From assembly GCF_001540865.1 (NCBI RefSeq), contig NC_033636.1:601809-665808 (forward strand): DNA of 64,000 bases, given 5' to 3'. The notes beneath the pieces were generated by a model. It searched no databases and was not told where the DNA came from. It was given only the letters and a program-made list of their open reading frames with translations. Shown one piece after another: positions 1-11,397 of this stretch (its first letter is position 1; every line of letters begins with the position of its first letter). The translations under genes were made by a program, and so were the position numbers. The stretch comes from Ananas comosus (Eukaryota; Streptophyta; Magnoliopsida; Poales; Bromeliaceae).

Positions 1-850
1 GCTGCGCCATCCTGATCGAGAGCCCGAAAAGTTTGCTGAAGTTGGTTGCTGTAGTAGAGGCTTGCGCTGATAATCGCACTCGGATCGTGGAATTCGGTTA
101 ATGGGAAAGGATCGAAGGCCGGTTTCGTCAGAAAATGCTCGAGGGGAGGAGCGGCGACGACGATGCGGCCCGCGTTATCGAGCACCGGCTTCCTTTCCTG
201 CGCTTCTGCTTCCGGCGCGTCGCTCGGAAGCGGCTTGTGGGTCGACGGGTCGATCCCGCGCTGCCGGAGCTTCTTCTTGAGGCACGAGTTCCAGTAGTTC
301 TTGATCTCGTTGTCGGTCCTCCCGGGCAACTGGGACGCGATCTGAGACCATCTGAATACACGAAAGAAACGAAATTTTACGCCGAACATGAACGCGAATT
401 GCGGCAGTGATCGAGCAGAAGTCATTGCAGCAAGACTTGCAAACCGGAGCTGATTGAATTTTCACCTGTTTCCGAGGATCTCATGAAGGGCGATGATCGA
501 GTCCTCCTCCTGCTGTGAGAAGCTCCCCCTCTTAAGATCGGGCCGCAAGTAATTGATCCACCTCAGCCTGCAGCTCTTTCCACATCTTTGTAGACCTGCA
601 CTAATGCAGCAAAGATTGAATAAAGAGCACTAGTTAAGTGAGAGAAAGTATATGTATATATATAGTAAGTTTGTATATACATATATATATAGAGAGAGAG
701 AGAGGTGTAATAAGTGCCTGCTAATTTTGGAACAGAGCTCCAACACCCAACACCATGTCTGATGATGTGATTGTAGAGCTTCTCATCCTCCTCAGGAGAC
801 CACAAGCCCTTCCTCAGCTTCTGCTTGAGACAGCACGAGTGCCGTCCCAT
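1..850 (-). CDS. R2R3-MYB transcription factor, 5' part (MYB61/MYB86-like)
   Basis: A three-exon gene read on the minus strand. Exon 1 is 718-850, beginning [20 protein letters not shown]; exon 2 is 466-595 (130 bp, the usual size for this family); exon 3 runs from 351 to 1 and off the window. R2 carries the spaced tryptophans and [21 protein letters not shown]3 reads [12 protein letters not shown], then [20 protein letters not shown] and [18 protein letters not shown]. The tail after the MYB domain keeps an open frame through EFHDPSAII to the edge. The MGRHSCC start and the residues after R3 match subgroup proteins such as Arabidopsis MYB61, MYB50, MYB55 and MYB86, which act in the nucleus, partly in cell-wall, stomatal and vascular control. 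Intron 2 (352-465) is GT-AG. Intron 1 (596-717) has a GC donor. The C-terminal region that would separate the subgroup members is outside the window, so the exact orthologue is open. Confidence 0.93.
596..717 (-). other. GC-AG intron 1 of the MYB gene
   Basis: Exon 1 must end ...GCAG for the frame to join GG|T CTA CAA (G-L-Q) at the exon 2 start. The intron then begins with GCACTT instead of GT. No GT near the join keeps the conserved LAGLQRCGK peptide. The acceptor is TGCAG at 600-596. A GA/TA microsatellite (about 650-705) lies inside this 122 bp intron. Confidence 0.75.
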
Positions 851-1368
851 TCTGCGAAGAGAGGACCGAAGCGAATCGAATCGAATCGAATCGAANGGGG
901 GGGGGAGAGGGGGGATTTAATACTCCGCTGGTCGCAACTTGCGCGTTAGATTATATGCCTACATGAACATATATGCTTGAAAATGAAGTTAGTTGGAGAG
1001 AAAACATTTACAATAGAGAGAGAGAGAGAGAGAGAGATAGATAAAGAGAGAAAGAGAGAGAGAGATATATAGAATAGCTAGCTATAGGAAAGTGAAAACA
1101 ATTAAGTAGGTTCTAAGCAAGCACCCTTGGTGTTCTTGCTATGCAATGGATTGGGGTTTAAGTCACCTTTTGTTGTAGCAAAAAGGGCTTAGAATATAAT
1201 AGTGTAGTGTGAGAGGAGGAGCAAAAACAATGTGGATTATTATTATTATTATTATTATTATTATTGTTGTTGTTGTTGTTATTATTTGAGTTTGGAGAGA
1301 TGGAGGGAAAGATATAAATTAAGAGCTCATTGGGGTTAGTTGGGGATATGACAGTAGATTTGATATAC

Positions 1369-1402
<34 letters not shown>

Positions 1403-3190
1403 AATCTTTCTTAATGAAGAATAATAATACTCACAAACTAAACTATGTATGTTTGTATCCACCAGTGTGAAAGCAGTGAAAAAGTAGTCTTAGTATTTGA
1501 CCATGTATGCTAAATATGTCTTTCATGGTGATCAACCACAAGAAATCTTATCAGATTAATTTCCTCTCTCTTTCTTTCTTTCTTTTTTTTCTTTGTTTTT
1601 GGTACTCAGATATATATTGTTCGACAGCGCCCTTCAAAGATTCTTCTCTTGGTATGATCTGCCAACCTGAAAACTGATCTCCCCCTCCCTCTATATTTCT
1701 GATGATGAGGTCGTGCGATACGACGCGAAAATAATGGAATCCATTTAATATGTAATGAGGGTCTTCAGTAGGCATTATTAAGTCTTGTTTGATAGCAATA
1801 AGTTTGCTGTTGTAAAGAATTAAAGAAGGGTCACATACTAGCTACAAGACATCACGATTTGATGCGAAAATAATCGAATCCTTTTCTGTAGGGTACCCTC
1901 AAAATGCATTTCGATAGATGTAGCAGTACTAATCGACAACTTAGGAACATCAAAACTTATATATATATGTACAGATAGAGGAGCAAAAATTTCTACAAGG
2001 CGTAGATCAACGGTTCGCACCGAGCTATATATATATATATATATATCTTAAGATGAGCAATCATTTGATTGATTTTGTGCACTACCTAGCGATGCATCGA
2101 TCGCTGTTATCGCGATGCGAAAATGCATCAAATGCATGCACTGCTGAGGGAGAGATGAGTCGCGCCACCCGACCAAAGCAAATGGAGAGGGCCCAATATT
2201 TTTTGACTAATTAAACAACCAATTGATTCAGAGAGATCTGGTTAGTTTTAAACTCTATGGTTTAATTGAAGAACAAGAGCATTAATTAATTAGTACACAT
2301 TATTACATGATCCTGCTCATATATATATATGGACAATAAGCTACAAGTTAAAGAAGCCATTATTTGTCACTCATTTCATCATCTCTATTTTTAATCAGTC
2401 CAAACTAGGGTTTTAAATGCACCATCATCATCAATATCTAATTATGAGAGGTGGCAAAGGCGACAAAATTTAAGTAAATTATATAGAAGGGCCAGGGCCA
2501 CAATTTTCTTAAATTCAAATACGACTGTCTAAAAATTCTCGTGCTCTTTAGAAGCTTAAGCGATTAGAGATATGGCAATCAAAACCAATTTATATTCAAC
2601 ATGTTGCTTGTAAACTTTTTAAGTATTAGTTACAGAGAAACAAATAGGAATATATATAATACCCGAGTAAACATATTTGCAAAACAGCTGATTTTATATA
2701 TATATTCTCTAAAAGCCTTATAAGTTAGTACACTATGATGTCGCAATATTTTACATTCGACATTAATGGTAATTAACTTTTTTCTATCCAAACATTATAA
2801 ATGACAAAAAAATTGCTTTTCTTTCTTATCAAATCCTTCAGGAGATAGGGGTTAAAAAGGTCAATTTAGTTAGATGAACATATACACCATTGTTGTGGGC
2901 TTTAAGATCTTGCACCCTAAGTGAACTTGACCCTTGACATGTCTCCATGGGAAAGGAAACATCATAGTGGCTCCTCTTTGAAGTTATGCAAGCCAAGGGC
3001 TAAAAAGTGAGAGAGAGGGTGAGACATAAAAAAAAAAAAAAAAAAAGAAAAAAAAGAAAAAAAAGAAAAAGGAATGATTAATTAATAAAACAATGGCCAA
3101 GGACAATACTAATTGACTAGGGTCTACTGCAAGACATGTGAGGCCTACTAGCCTTAATGCCGTATATATATCTTACATGATTAGTTTGTT
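851..3190. other. MYB upstream region and AT-rich spacer
   Basis: No gene is visible. This is the promoter side of the MYB gene. It holds an N at 896 after a run of GAATC repeats, GA tracts at about 1014-1070, a TTA tract (1225-1265), an ATC tract (1368-1400), a TA tract (2027-2047) and an A-rich tract (3028-3070). I could not pick a TATA box with confidence. ORFs of 60-75 codons here have no recognisable content. Confidence 0.6.
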
Positions 3191-3194
3191 TGTT

Positions 3195-3445
3195 TTGTGT
3201 ATGCGCACTGTGGATCGTAAGCGCTAATTAATTATTTTAAAAATACATACCGATAGAAATAACGTATTCATCGCACTTAAGGGCTCAGCCACAGCGGTCG
3301 CGAATTTCGACGGGACACAATCCACCTAAACATTGAGTCTATTGTTGGACCTCTTGCCGTTAGGTTTTTTGTGAACCACACCCACTCAACTTATTAGGCT
3401 CATCCCAACTCAACTTATTAGTCTAGACCTATTATTATTATTATT
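3195..3445. repeat. Dispersed repeat, copy 1
   Basis: The stretch starting CTGTGGATCGTAAGCGCTAA and containing 'gttaggt' and 'ctcaacttattag' blocks recurs at about 25690-26400. In that second copy a solo LTR interrupts it right after GCGCTA. This copy is the uninterrupted version and so shows the empty target site. No coding content was seen, and the class is unknown. Confidence 0.5.
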
Positions 3446-3448
3446 ATT

Positions 3449-3572
3449 ATTTTGAGAGAAAGGTATTATACTATCCACTTCATTTATTTCATTTAGAAAT
3501 AAACTTAGCTAGAAATGTGAATTAATTAAGATTCGAATTTGGGTCTCGAGTACCAACCACCAAACTCTTTTA
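3449..3572 (-). repeat. tRNA-derived SINE, copy 1 (old)
   Basis: On the minus strand this reads tttggtggttggtac, then AAATTCGAATC (a degenerate pol III B box), 'agctaagtttatttctaaat', and ends CTCTCAAAA. It matches the better-preserved copies at 14796-14941 and 16296-16440. The A tail is short here and the head is lost. Confidence 0.6.
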
Positions 3573-3638
3573 GGCCTATTATTAAGGAGCAGAAAGTTGG
3601 ACATATTTTAGTCTAATAATAAAATAGCGAACATGTGC

Positions 3639-3675
<37 letters not shown>

Positions 3676-3737
3676 CAAACTATGCACTGCACTATATTAT
3701 GGGTTAATTCCTGTTAAATATAATATAAAAATATTTA

Positions 3738-3912
3738 AATAATATTCTTTAATAATTTAAGTTTTTAGAGAATAACGGTTGTTTCATATAATTTAACATG
3801 ATATCAGAATAATAAATCCTGAGTTCGAATCACGACAGGCTCCTAACATTATTAATTTTTTTTCATGTAATTCAAATTCACGTCATAAACCTACAAAGAG
3901 TCTCGAGCATAG
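3738..3912 (+). repeat. Second SINE-like family, copy 1
   Basis: This contains 'agagaataacggttgtttc', then AACATGATATCAGAA and a B-box-like GAGTTCGAATC. Related copies occur at 21864-21954 and 24575-24722. The spaced A-box-like and B-box-like motifs fit a tRNA-derived SINE. I saw no clear poly-A tail or target duplication, so the class is inferred. Confidence 0.45.
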
Positions 3913-4639
3913 ATAACGATTGCTTCAGTTCCATTCATAACCTAATTAGGCAACTTTTAGGGCAAAATAAAATTTTAATAATTTTTTTTAAAAAAAAAAG
4001 AATTAAATTGCATTGCTGGCCTATATATGGTTAACTTTCATCCTCAAAACTGGCATATTCAGCATTCCAAACTTTTACTTAATTTGGAAGTGCCTTACTT
4101 TAGTTTAGTAAGTTTAGAATGTCAAATGTGGACTTCAAAAGTTTGATAATCAAAGTGGCACTAATCGGCCAAAAGTCCGGGGAGTTTTGTGCAATTTATT
4201 AAATCTTAAGATTGTAGCTTTCCAGTAGCTCCATGTACTTTCCTAGGAAAAATCACTCAAAGGAGAAAAGAAACTTTTCTTTTTGCAACAAAATAAGCTT
4301 ACTTTTTTTTTCTCTCTTTGTACTTTTCCATCTCAATAAAAATACTGCAGCTAGGGGGGGCATCCTTTTTCTTTCTCCAATAACAAAATAAAAAGTATTA
4401 AAAAAAATGGCATGCAGAGATTTTTTTTTTTTTTTTTTTTTTTTGCTTTTGAGTTGTGCATAAATCATATCTTAACTAAAATTGTGCAAATACCCTTGTA
4501 AAATAGGTGTTTCTACTTAATTATATCTCTAAAAACATTGTTTATTACCATGTGTACGTGCAATACTACTTGATGTGTTATGCAAAGAGAGTTTTGCATG
4601 TTAGATTAGTGAAATCATGCTTCGGGTCGATATCATATT

Positions 4640-5640
4640 AAAAAAGTTGAAAATTTGAAGTTTCTAAATGTTAAATACTGGAACTTAAGTTTGAATACCG
4701 GTTCTAAGAAGTATCTCAGAAGTTCCTCAAAATCTAAAACTGTGAAAAATTGTTTCTTGTATTGTATACCGATATGTGACTCTGAGCACCGGTACTAAAA
4801 TCCTCAGAACCTAAAACTGTGAAAAACTATTTTTTGTATACTGGTACGTGACTTTGAGTACTGGTACTGAAATCCTTAGAACCTAAAACTGTGAAAAACT
4901 ATTTTTATTGTGTACCGGCACGTGACTTTGAGTATCGGTACTGAAATCCTCAGAACCTAAAACTGTGAAAAACTATTTTTTGCGATTTGAGTTCTAGTAC
5001 TGAAATTCTGGGAGAATTAGCAACAATACTCCAAACTAAGTACCTAGTACTCAACTTCGCGAGAGTCTGAATATATTGGATTTGACTCCAATTTGATTCA
5101 GTTTTGTTCCTTAAGATTAGGGATGGTTCAGGCTTTGGAGAGAAATTTTAAGAGGAGATCGACAGTTAGAAGTAAATCAGGGACTCAGTTGGATGGCGGA
5201 GATAGTTTCCTATTATAATTAGGGTTTTATAGTTATAAACTCTTCTAATTAATTCATGTTTTAAAGTTTAGAGTCTCATTTTTGGAGGTTTCTCGGATAG
5301 AGAACTTTATTATAGACACCCTACTTGACAGAAAAATATGTTGTAATCGAATATTTCTCTCTGTATTTTTGTGCCGAGATTTAATTGAAGATCGTATTGA
5401 GGTGGTCTTACTTGTGGACATGTGTCTACACATTGTCAGCTGAACCATATAAACTCTATGTTCTTGTGTTCTCTTGTTCATTTTATTATTTTGTTATTTT
5501 CATACTTATTTTCACGGTCGTTCTTGTCTATTTTCATCTACAAAAGATCATGTTTCCGGTCCTCTCGTGTATCGTGTGGGTTTGAGATGTGCTTGCTAAT
5601 TCCTCGGTCGGTTTCCTTCATTGCATAGTAACTACCTTGC
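4640..5640 (+). mobile_element. Copia-like LTR remnant with tandem repeats
   Basis: Positions about 4690-5010 hold four tandem units of roughly 70 bp, each containing CCTAAAACTGTGAAAAACTA followed by a CGGTACTGAAATC block. Downstream, 'aaccatataaactctatg' followed by a T-rich stretch (5440-5520) looks like the R/U5 part of a Ty1/copia LTR. No TG...CA ends or target duplication were found, so the limits are rough. Confidence 0.4.
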
Positions 5641-5785
5641 ATAGAAAGATTCTTAGAGAAATGCACTCAAATGATAATTTTACAACAATGTAATACAATT
5701 TAACATATTTTTGGATTATATATATGTAGAGTTGATCTAAATAGTTTTAAAAGCATTACTATCCGCGCGCACACATCTAATTTTT

Positions 5786-8259
5786 TGTCACGCCTCGGGA
5801 CCCAGCGGAAGCCCGCCCGGCGCGTGTCCAGACCCGCCATATGTCTAAAACATACAAGGCGTTTAAAACAAAACGATAAATAAAGCAATAAAAAGAACAT
5901 CTAGACGCATCATAGCAAGATATATCTAGAAGCTACAATAAGGGTAAGAAATATAAAAGTAAATCCACTAAGTAAAAATATAAAGTGAATACAATAGGAA
6001 TCCCAATACAAAAACTAAACAAGCACATAGGTGGTCTCTCTATACATGGTACTCAAAATCTCTCTCTCTCTCTAATACAATAAAAGAAAGAGTAAACCAC
6101 CTAAGCTCAAAAATAGCTCCCCGCTAACTAGCTACGCGACTCTCTTGCCGCGATCCCGTGCCTCCGCCGGTGCCGAAGGCTCTGAAATAAAACCATAAAA
6201 CAGGGAGCGTGAGAACTATTGAATAATAGTTCCCAGTGGGCAATTACTGGCTTCAGTGAAATGCACCACTAGGCCCAAACTAAAAAGGGGTCAGTAAGCA
6301 GATATAGACAAAAACGATATGTACGACAAGTAACTAAGCATGAATATTGCTACCACATGATATCTCTACTTAGCAGGATTTAGCATAAGTAAGAAAAATA
6401 ATTCTCATAAGAATGTACCCAAGCATCGCTAGTATGATGTCCGTAAGTCAAATAGTAAAGGTATTATTGTTTACTATTCTAATCAATATTCACATGGCAT
6501 GATGAATGCTCAAAATCAAATCTGAAGAGACCCGCCTGAAGGCTGTCTGGCCCTGAGACCCACCCGTAGGCTGTCTGGCCAGTGCCGAGCCTAATGGCCC
6601 CGTAGTAGTCAACAACCCCACTCTAGGAATGAGGCATTCCTACGGCAATTCACTTCGGCGCCCAATACCGCACAGCAAATAAGTATCACGATGGCCATCT
6701 CCGGAGTGCCGGCTTGTAGAGAGCGACCCTCACAAGCATGTGCGAATGAGCACAATGGCAAGTAACAAAAGATCCGTCTCAAGTACTAAGTCCTCATGTC
6801 TAACAACATGGAATATGTCACAACTCTCTCATAGGCCTATCTCTATGTCATCATGTCTAAAACATGAAAAATAGTAGATATCCATGACCTATCTCTAAGT
6901 CTCAATACAATAGTCTCATAGTTTGCTAGTCCAAGTTCCCCTTTATGACACTTTCATTTACTAAGTCCAAGCTTAACCCAAATGTTCATAAATGCATTAA
7001 TTGAGTCACTTTAAACATATGAAGCATATTTTCAAACGACTAGTGCGAACACTACCCAATGCATGTAACAATACCTAGAATGCTTTACTATATAGAGTGA
7101 AAAATTTTTTGTACATAACACATGCATTTTAAGTGTTCTAAAATTCACATAAATTTTATTAAGCATAGAATTGCATTTAAAATGACGTTACGACGAGTGT
7201 AGAAAGCACGGGAGCCATTTCGCCTCGTTTTCATGAAGCCAAACCCACCAAAAATCAAAACTCTTCGTTTCGCCGAACGGAGGTGTCCACTAGTCTCCTA
7301 GCACTCTAAAGATGTAGGAACAAGAGTTACACAATCGAAACAAATATCGAAAAGCTCAATCTTTAACCATCTAAGCATAGAGGGTATAACTCACCTCTTG
7401 TGATGAAATTCCTTCTCAAGCTTCCAAAGAAAGCAAGAACCCTTCCAACCCAACCTACAGGAAGGTTCTAAACCCATCAATTAGGTCTCCAAGCTTTCAA
7501 ATCAAAAATCTCCAAAATAAACCCTAAATCTCATTTCTAGGGTTTCATATGGTAAAACCTACCAAAACATGGATCAAAGGCTAGAATCAAGGTACTAACC
7601 TCTCTAGATGCCCCAAAACAAGCTCCAAATCTTCTAGGGTTGAAGATTGATCCTCCACAAGGTCCCAATAGCAAGCCCCAAGCCTCCAAGGTGAGAAATG
7701 AGGTTGAGGAAGATGCTCCAAGGCCTCTAAGCTAGCTCTCCTCCAACTCCTTCTTCTTCTCTCTCTAGAGTGAAAGTGAGGGAGAGAAATGAGGGAGTGA
7801 GAGAGTGGAAATGACCTTAAGGCCCTTAGAAGCAACAAAATCTATATAAGTCCCTCAAAAAAACACCCTGTGCACTGCCCGGGTCTGGGCAGTTTTCGGA
7901 CTGAGGGATCGGTCTCCCCGACCTGGGACCGGTCTCTCAGCCTGCCCCGAAAATCCAACGTTCGGGAACCGGTCTCTCCCCGCATGGGACCGGTCTCTCC
8001 CCGCGTAATCGTGCTCGGGGACCGGTCTCACCCCCCAGGGACCGGTTGCCTCAAGTCTTGCCGCAGCACTGTTCTGAGAGGACCGGTCTCTCGAATCACG
8101 AACGGTCCTCGAGAGTGAAAACTTTCAGGACTTGCCAAAACTCTAAAGATTGAACTTTTAGGCCGGAATTCCATCTACGACCTTCCACTAAGTGTGGAAA
8201 AGTTCGGAATACAACCAAACACTCGAACCTTGCAATTTGCAAAGGTCCAGTGTGCTATA
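5786..8259 (-). mobile_element. Solo LTR, family W, copy 1
   Basis: It is the reverse complement of the two family members at 53805-56484 and 60391-62794. On the plus strand it begins TGTCACGCCTCGGGACCC and ends at CCAGTGTGCTATA (the terminal CA mutated to TA). TTTTT flanks both sides (5781-5785 and 8260-8264), a weak duplication because it is low-complexity. Inside lie a cluster of six ACCGGT palindromes (about 7918-8092) and a TATA-like 'ctatataag' on the element's own strand. No internal domain or second LTR is present. Gypsy type is inferred from size and the 5 bp duplications of the other copies. Confidence 0.85.
7910..8110. repeat. ACCGGT palindrome cluster in solo LTR W1
   Basis: Six copies of GACCGGTCTC or near variants occur within about 180 bp, upstream of the LTR's TATA-like box on the minus strand. 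Confidence 0.75.
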
Positions 8260-8384
8260 TTTTTCCACCCTTTGAACGACTACTATTCCACCTGGTCCCA
8301 CTAAACCACAAGCATGGAAGAGCTAAAAAGGTTGGAAACAAGCAAATAGTGATACTTTTATAAAGTATCCTAGCATATATATAT

Positions 8385-8790
8385 AGGCTAATGCTACTAT
8401 CCTATTAATAGGATAGGAGCACTTGTCCTATCAAGTTGTTCTTGATGATTGAGATTCCGAATTAATGATCGGAGCCATTGAAGTTGATCTAGAGTATTTG
8501 AAATATCTAGAAACTAAATTTCATAAATTTTGATAATGGTTTACATGGTGATCAAAGTGTCGTAAAATTGACAATTTTTGATGGCCTATATGAGCCGTTT
8601 GCTTGTTTAACGGTGTAGAGCAATCCAAATTACTTGAATTTTTGATAGAAAATTTTTTATACTATTTAGATAAAGTTTGATAACTCTGATTACGAACTGA
8701 GAAAGTCTAACCTCTATTTTAAGAAGGTTATTCATTTATGACCGTTCATTTTTCAACTCTTAAGATGAACTTGATAATGATTTTTAAATA
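8385..8790. mobile_element. MITE-B, left half only
   Basis: The stretch resembles the left half of the MITE-B family ('gaaatatctagaaactaaat' block and terminal 'ggctaatgctactatcc'). It breaks off at an N (8791), where a MITE-A right part begins. Either the two elements recombined or the assembly joined them. Confidence 0.5.
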
Positions 8791-8791
8791 N

Positions 8792-8984
8792 GCTACCAAG
8801 TTTTTGGCAATTGGAATAAGAGATGTGCGGTTAGGATGCATGATGTGGGCCTCCTGAGGTTGAGTCGGTGGTTGGTTGAATAGTATGATCTAACGAGTGA
8901 AAATGATCAAAAAGGTAGATCTAATGGCGGAAAACTTGGTAGCACCAAGTGCTTCGTGCTATTAATAGCATAGTAGCCGGACTC
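8792..8984. mobile_element. MITE-A, right-end fragment
   Basis: It is near-identical to the following full copy, ending 'gcatagtagccggactc' against TATATA. The left end is missing at the N at 8791. Confidence 0.65.
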
Positions 8985-8990
8985 ATATAT

Positions 8991-9222
8991 AGAACTAGGC
9001 TACTATGCTATTAATAGCACAAAGTCATTGGTGTTACCAAGTTTTTGGCCATTGGAATAAGAGATGTGCGGTTAGGATGATATGGGCCCCCTAGGGTTGA
9101 GTGGGTGGTTGGTTGAATAGTCTGATCTAACGGGTGAAAATGATCAAATGGGTAGATCTAATGGTGGAAAACTTGGTAGCACCAAGTGCGTCGTACTATT
9201 AATAGCATAGTAGCCGGACTCT
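8991..9222. mobile_element. MITE-A, full copy
   Basis: About 232 bp with inverted ends: CTAGGCTACTATGCTATTAA on the left and TTAATAGCATAGTAGCCGG on the right. TA repeats flank both sides. It has no coding capacity. Other members in this window are at 11133-11384, 12013-12237, 17105-17290, 17341-17566, 20127-20264 and 23796-24330. Confidence 0.8.
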
Positions 9223-9238
9223 ATATATATATATATAT

Positions 9239-9770
9239 GAGCTAGGCTGGTATACTATCGGTAGCACGAAGGCCTCCATGCTATAAAATTATTTTTAATG
9301 ATGTGACTTCCAAATCGATTATCAGCTCCGTTAAACTGGATCTACACTATTGACAGTATTTGGACACTAAATTTCATAGTTTTTTTACATCATTTACCTA
9401 TCAAACTTGTAGTTTAAAAATAAACAGCTAAAAATAAAAATCTAAAAAATGATAATAAAAGACTTGAATTTAAGACCAAAAGTAATGATCTTATTCTAAA
9501 TAGTGAAAAAAATTTTCTATAAAAATTTCATCAGATTTGAATTATTTTACACCGTTAAATTCACAAACGCATCACATCAATCAATAAAATTATCAATTTT
9601 GAGACCTTTTGATCAATAGCCAAATAATGTTGAAAAATTATGAAATTTAGTTTCGAGATACTTTCAATAGTGTAGATTAAGTCTAACGGAGCCGATTGTC
9701 GATTTGGAAGTCACATCATTGAAAACAACTTGGTAGCACGGAGGCCTCCGTACTACCGATAGTATACCAG

Positions 9771-9773
<3 letters not shown>
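9239..9773. mobile_element. MITE-B, full copy
   Basis: About 535 bp with inverted ends: GCTAGGCTGGTATACTATCG on the left and CGATAGTATACCAGCC on the right. The subterminal 'gtgacttccaaatcgat' is mirrored near the right end. A TA tract lies on the left and a CT tract then TA tract (9774-9850) on the right. Non-coding; the ORF reading RERERERERE is the microsatellite. Confidence 0.82.

Positions 9774-9850
<77 letters not shown>
9774..9850. repeat. Compound (CT)n(TA)n microsatellite
   Basis: Uninterrupted CT then TA dinucleotides separate two MITE-B copies. Confidence 0.95.
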
Positions 9851-9853
<3 letters not shown>

Positions 9854-10391
9854 GAACTGGAATACTATCGGTAGTAAACGGGCTCTATTGCCATCCATTT
9901 GTTTTCGATAATGGAGCCTCCAAATTGACCATCGGCACCGTTGTAAATGATCTATACCACTTGAAATATCTAGAAATCAAATTTTATGCTTTTTCGATAT
10001 TATTCTCTTGTCTATCAAGTGAGCATAAAAATAAACGGCTGAAAATGAATATCCTCTAAAAAGTGATTGTAGGAATTTCGTAATCAAGATCGAGAGTATA
10101 GATCTTGTTCTAAATAGTTTAAAGAATTTTCTAACCAAAATTCAGTTGATTTGGATAGCTTTACACTGTTAAACGAGAAAACGCCTCATATCTACCATTA
10201 AAATTACAAATTTTGAAACCCTTTGATCATTAGGTCCATGATGTCGAAAAGATTTGAACTTTGGTTTCTAGATACCTCGAGTGGTATAGATCATGTTCAA
10301 CAGTGCCGATCGTCGATTTAAAGGCTCCATCATTGAAAACAAATGGGTGGTAACAAAGCCCGTTTGTCATCGATAACATTCCAGGTCAACT
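9851..10391. mobile_element. MITE-B, second full copy
   Basis: Inverted ends GTTGAACTGGAATACTATCG and, at the right, CGATAACATTCCAGGTCAAC, about 540 bp. The interior shares the 'gaaatatctagaaatcaaat' block with other MITE-B copies but is diverged from its neighbour at 9239-9773, so they are separate insertions and not a tandem duplication. Confidence 0.78.
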
Positions 10392-10409
10392 CTCTCTCTC
10401 TATATATAT

Positions 10410-11082
10410 GGCTAGATTACAGAAAACCCCCCCTGTCAAAACCCAATTTTTCACTTTCTCTCCCTGTCATTTAAAAACCTACACTTTGCCCTCTTATAAA
10501 ATAAAAAATGTGCACTTCACTCTCTACTGTTAGTGATCCTTTAGGGTTCAGTTATAAAATTTTTTTATGCTAAAAATACCCCTTCGCTCTCTTCCCTGTT
10601 GTTTTGCTTTCCGCCCCCTCGCCGCCTCGCCCTCCTCCACTGCCTCGCCCTCCCCCTTCCCCTTGTCCACATCTCCGTCTATGCCCACAAACACCCCTTC
10701 GCCCTTTTCCGCCGCCTCGCCTTCGCCCTTGTTGCCCTTGCCTACCTCTCCATCCAGGCCCACCTCGATTTTCTCCCTACTGTTGCCGAAATCGAGGGGC
10801 GGCGAGGGTGCAGGAGGAGAAGGAGAGCAGGTAGAGAAGAAAATGGAGAGAAACTGCGGTTGATCGAGGCGTGAACCGTGGTCGATCGAGGCTGCGGTTG
10901 AGGAAGATGAGGGGGGAGACGAAAATGGTGATGGGCAAAATGGTCATTTTATCATCACAGTACACACCGTACCCCCCCCTGTGAATATTTTTCATTTTAC
11001 AAGGATGCAAAGTGTAGGTTTTTAAATGACGGGAAGAAAGTGAAAAATCGGATTTTGACAGGGGGTTTTATGTAATTTAGCC
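10410..11082. mobile_element. Long-TIR element with GC-rich cargo (Pack-type candidate)
   Basis: Both ends carry an imperfect inverted repeat of about 75-80 bp: GGCTAGATTACAGAAAACCC on the left, and the right end read in reverse begins GGCTAAATTACATAAAACCC. Both continue through 'tttttcactttct' and 'aaaaacctacactttgc'. The middle (about 10575-10920) is strikingly GC-rich compared with its surroundings and reads in several frames as proline/serine-rich peptide with no recognised domain. Long TIRs around foreign GC-rich sequence fit a Mutator-like or other Pack-type element. No transposase is present, and TA repeats on both sides hide any duplication. Confidence 0.6.
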
Positions 11083-11120
<38 letters not shown>

Positions 11121-11132
11121 AGGAGAAAGAGA

Positions 11133-11384
11133 GAGTCCGGCTACTATACTATCGATAGTACCAAGCCATTGGTATTATTGAGTTTTCTACTGTTAGATCT
11201 ACCCTTTGATCATTTCCACCCGTTAGATTATACTATTAAACCAACCACCCACTCAACCCTAGGAGACTACTATCAATTTAACCGGGGACCAATATCATCC
11301 TAACCGCACGTCCTTTTATCCAACGGCCGAAAACTTAATAGTATCAAGGGCCTGATACGATTGATAGTATAGTAGCATAATTCT
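11133..11384. mobile_element. MITE-A copy
   Basis: Ends GTCCGGCTACTATACTATCG and, at the right, 'gatagtatagtagcataat'. Flanked by GA/TA repeats on the left and TA repeats on the right. It carries the family's 'ccacccactcaacccta' block. Confidence 0.78.
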
Positions 11385-11397
11385 ATATATATATATA

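Noticed and set aside
175..465. 96-codon ORF on the minus strand over the MYB exons
   Set aside because: It reads exon 3 in the wrong frame and runs through intron 2; the true frame is fixed by the MYB repeat residues.
4690..5010. CRISPR-like array
   Set aside because: The repeats are contiguous tandem units without distinct spacers, in a plant nuclear context.
9716..9898. ORFs with [12 protein letters not shown] or SLSLSL runs (also 12262-12656 and 13329-13545)
   Set aside because: These are translations of TA, GA and CT microsatellites.
10567..10874. Proline-rich protein gene in three overlapping frames
   Set aside because: It is a GC-rich core between transposon ends, open in several frames at once with no domain or conserved start.
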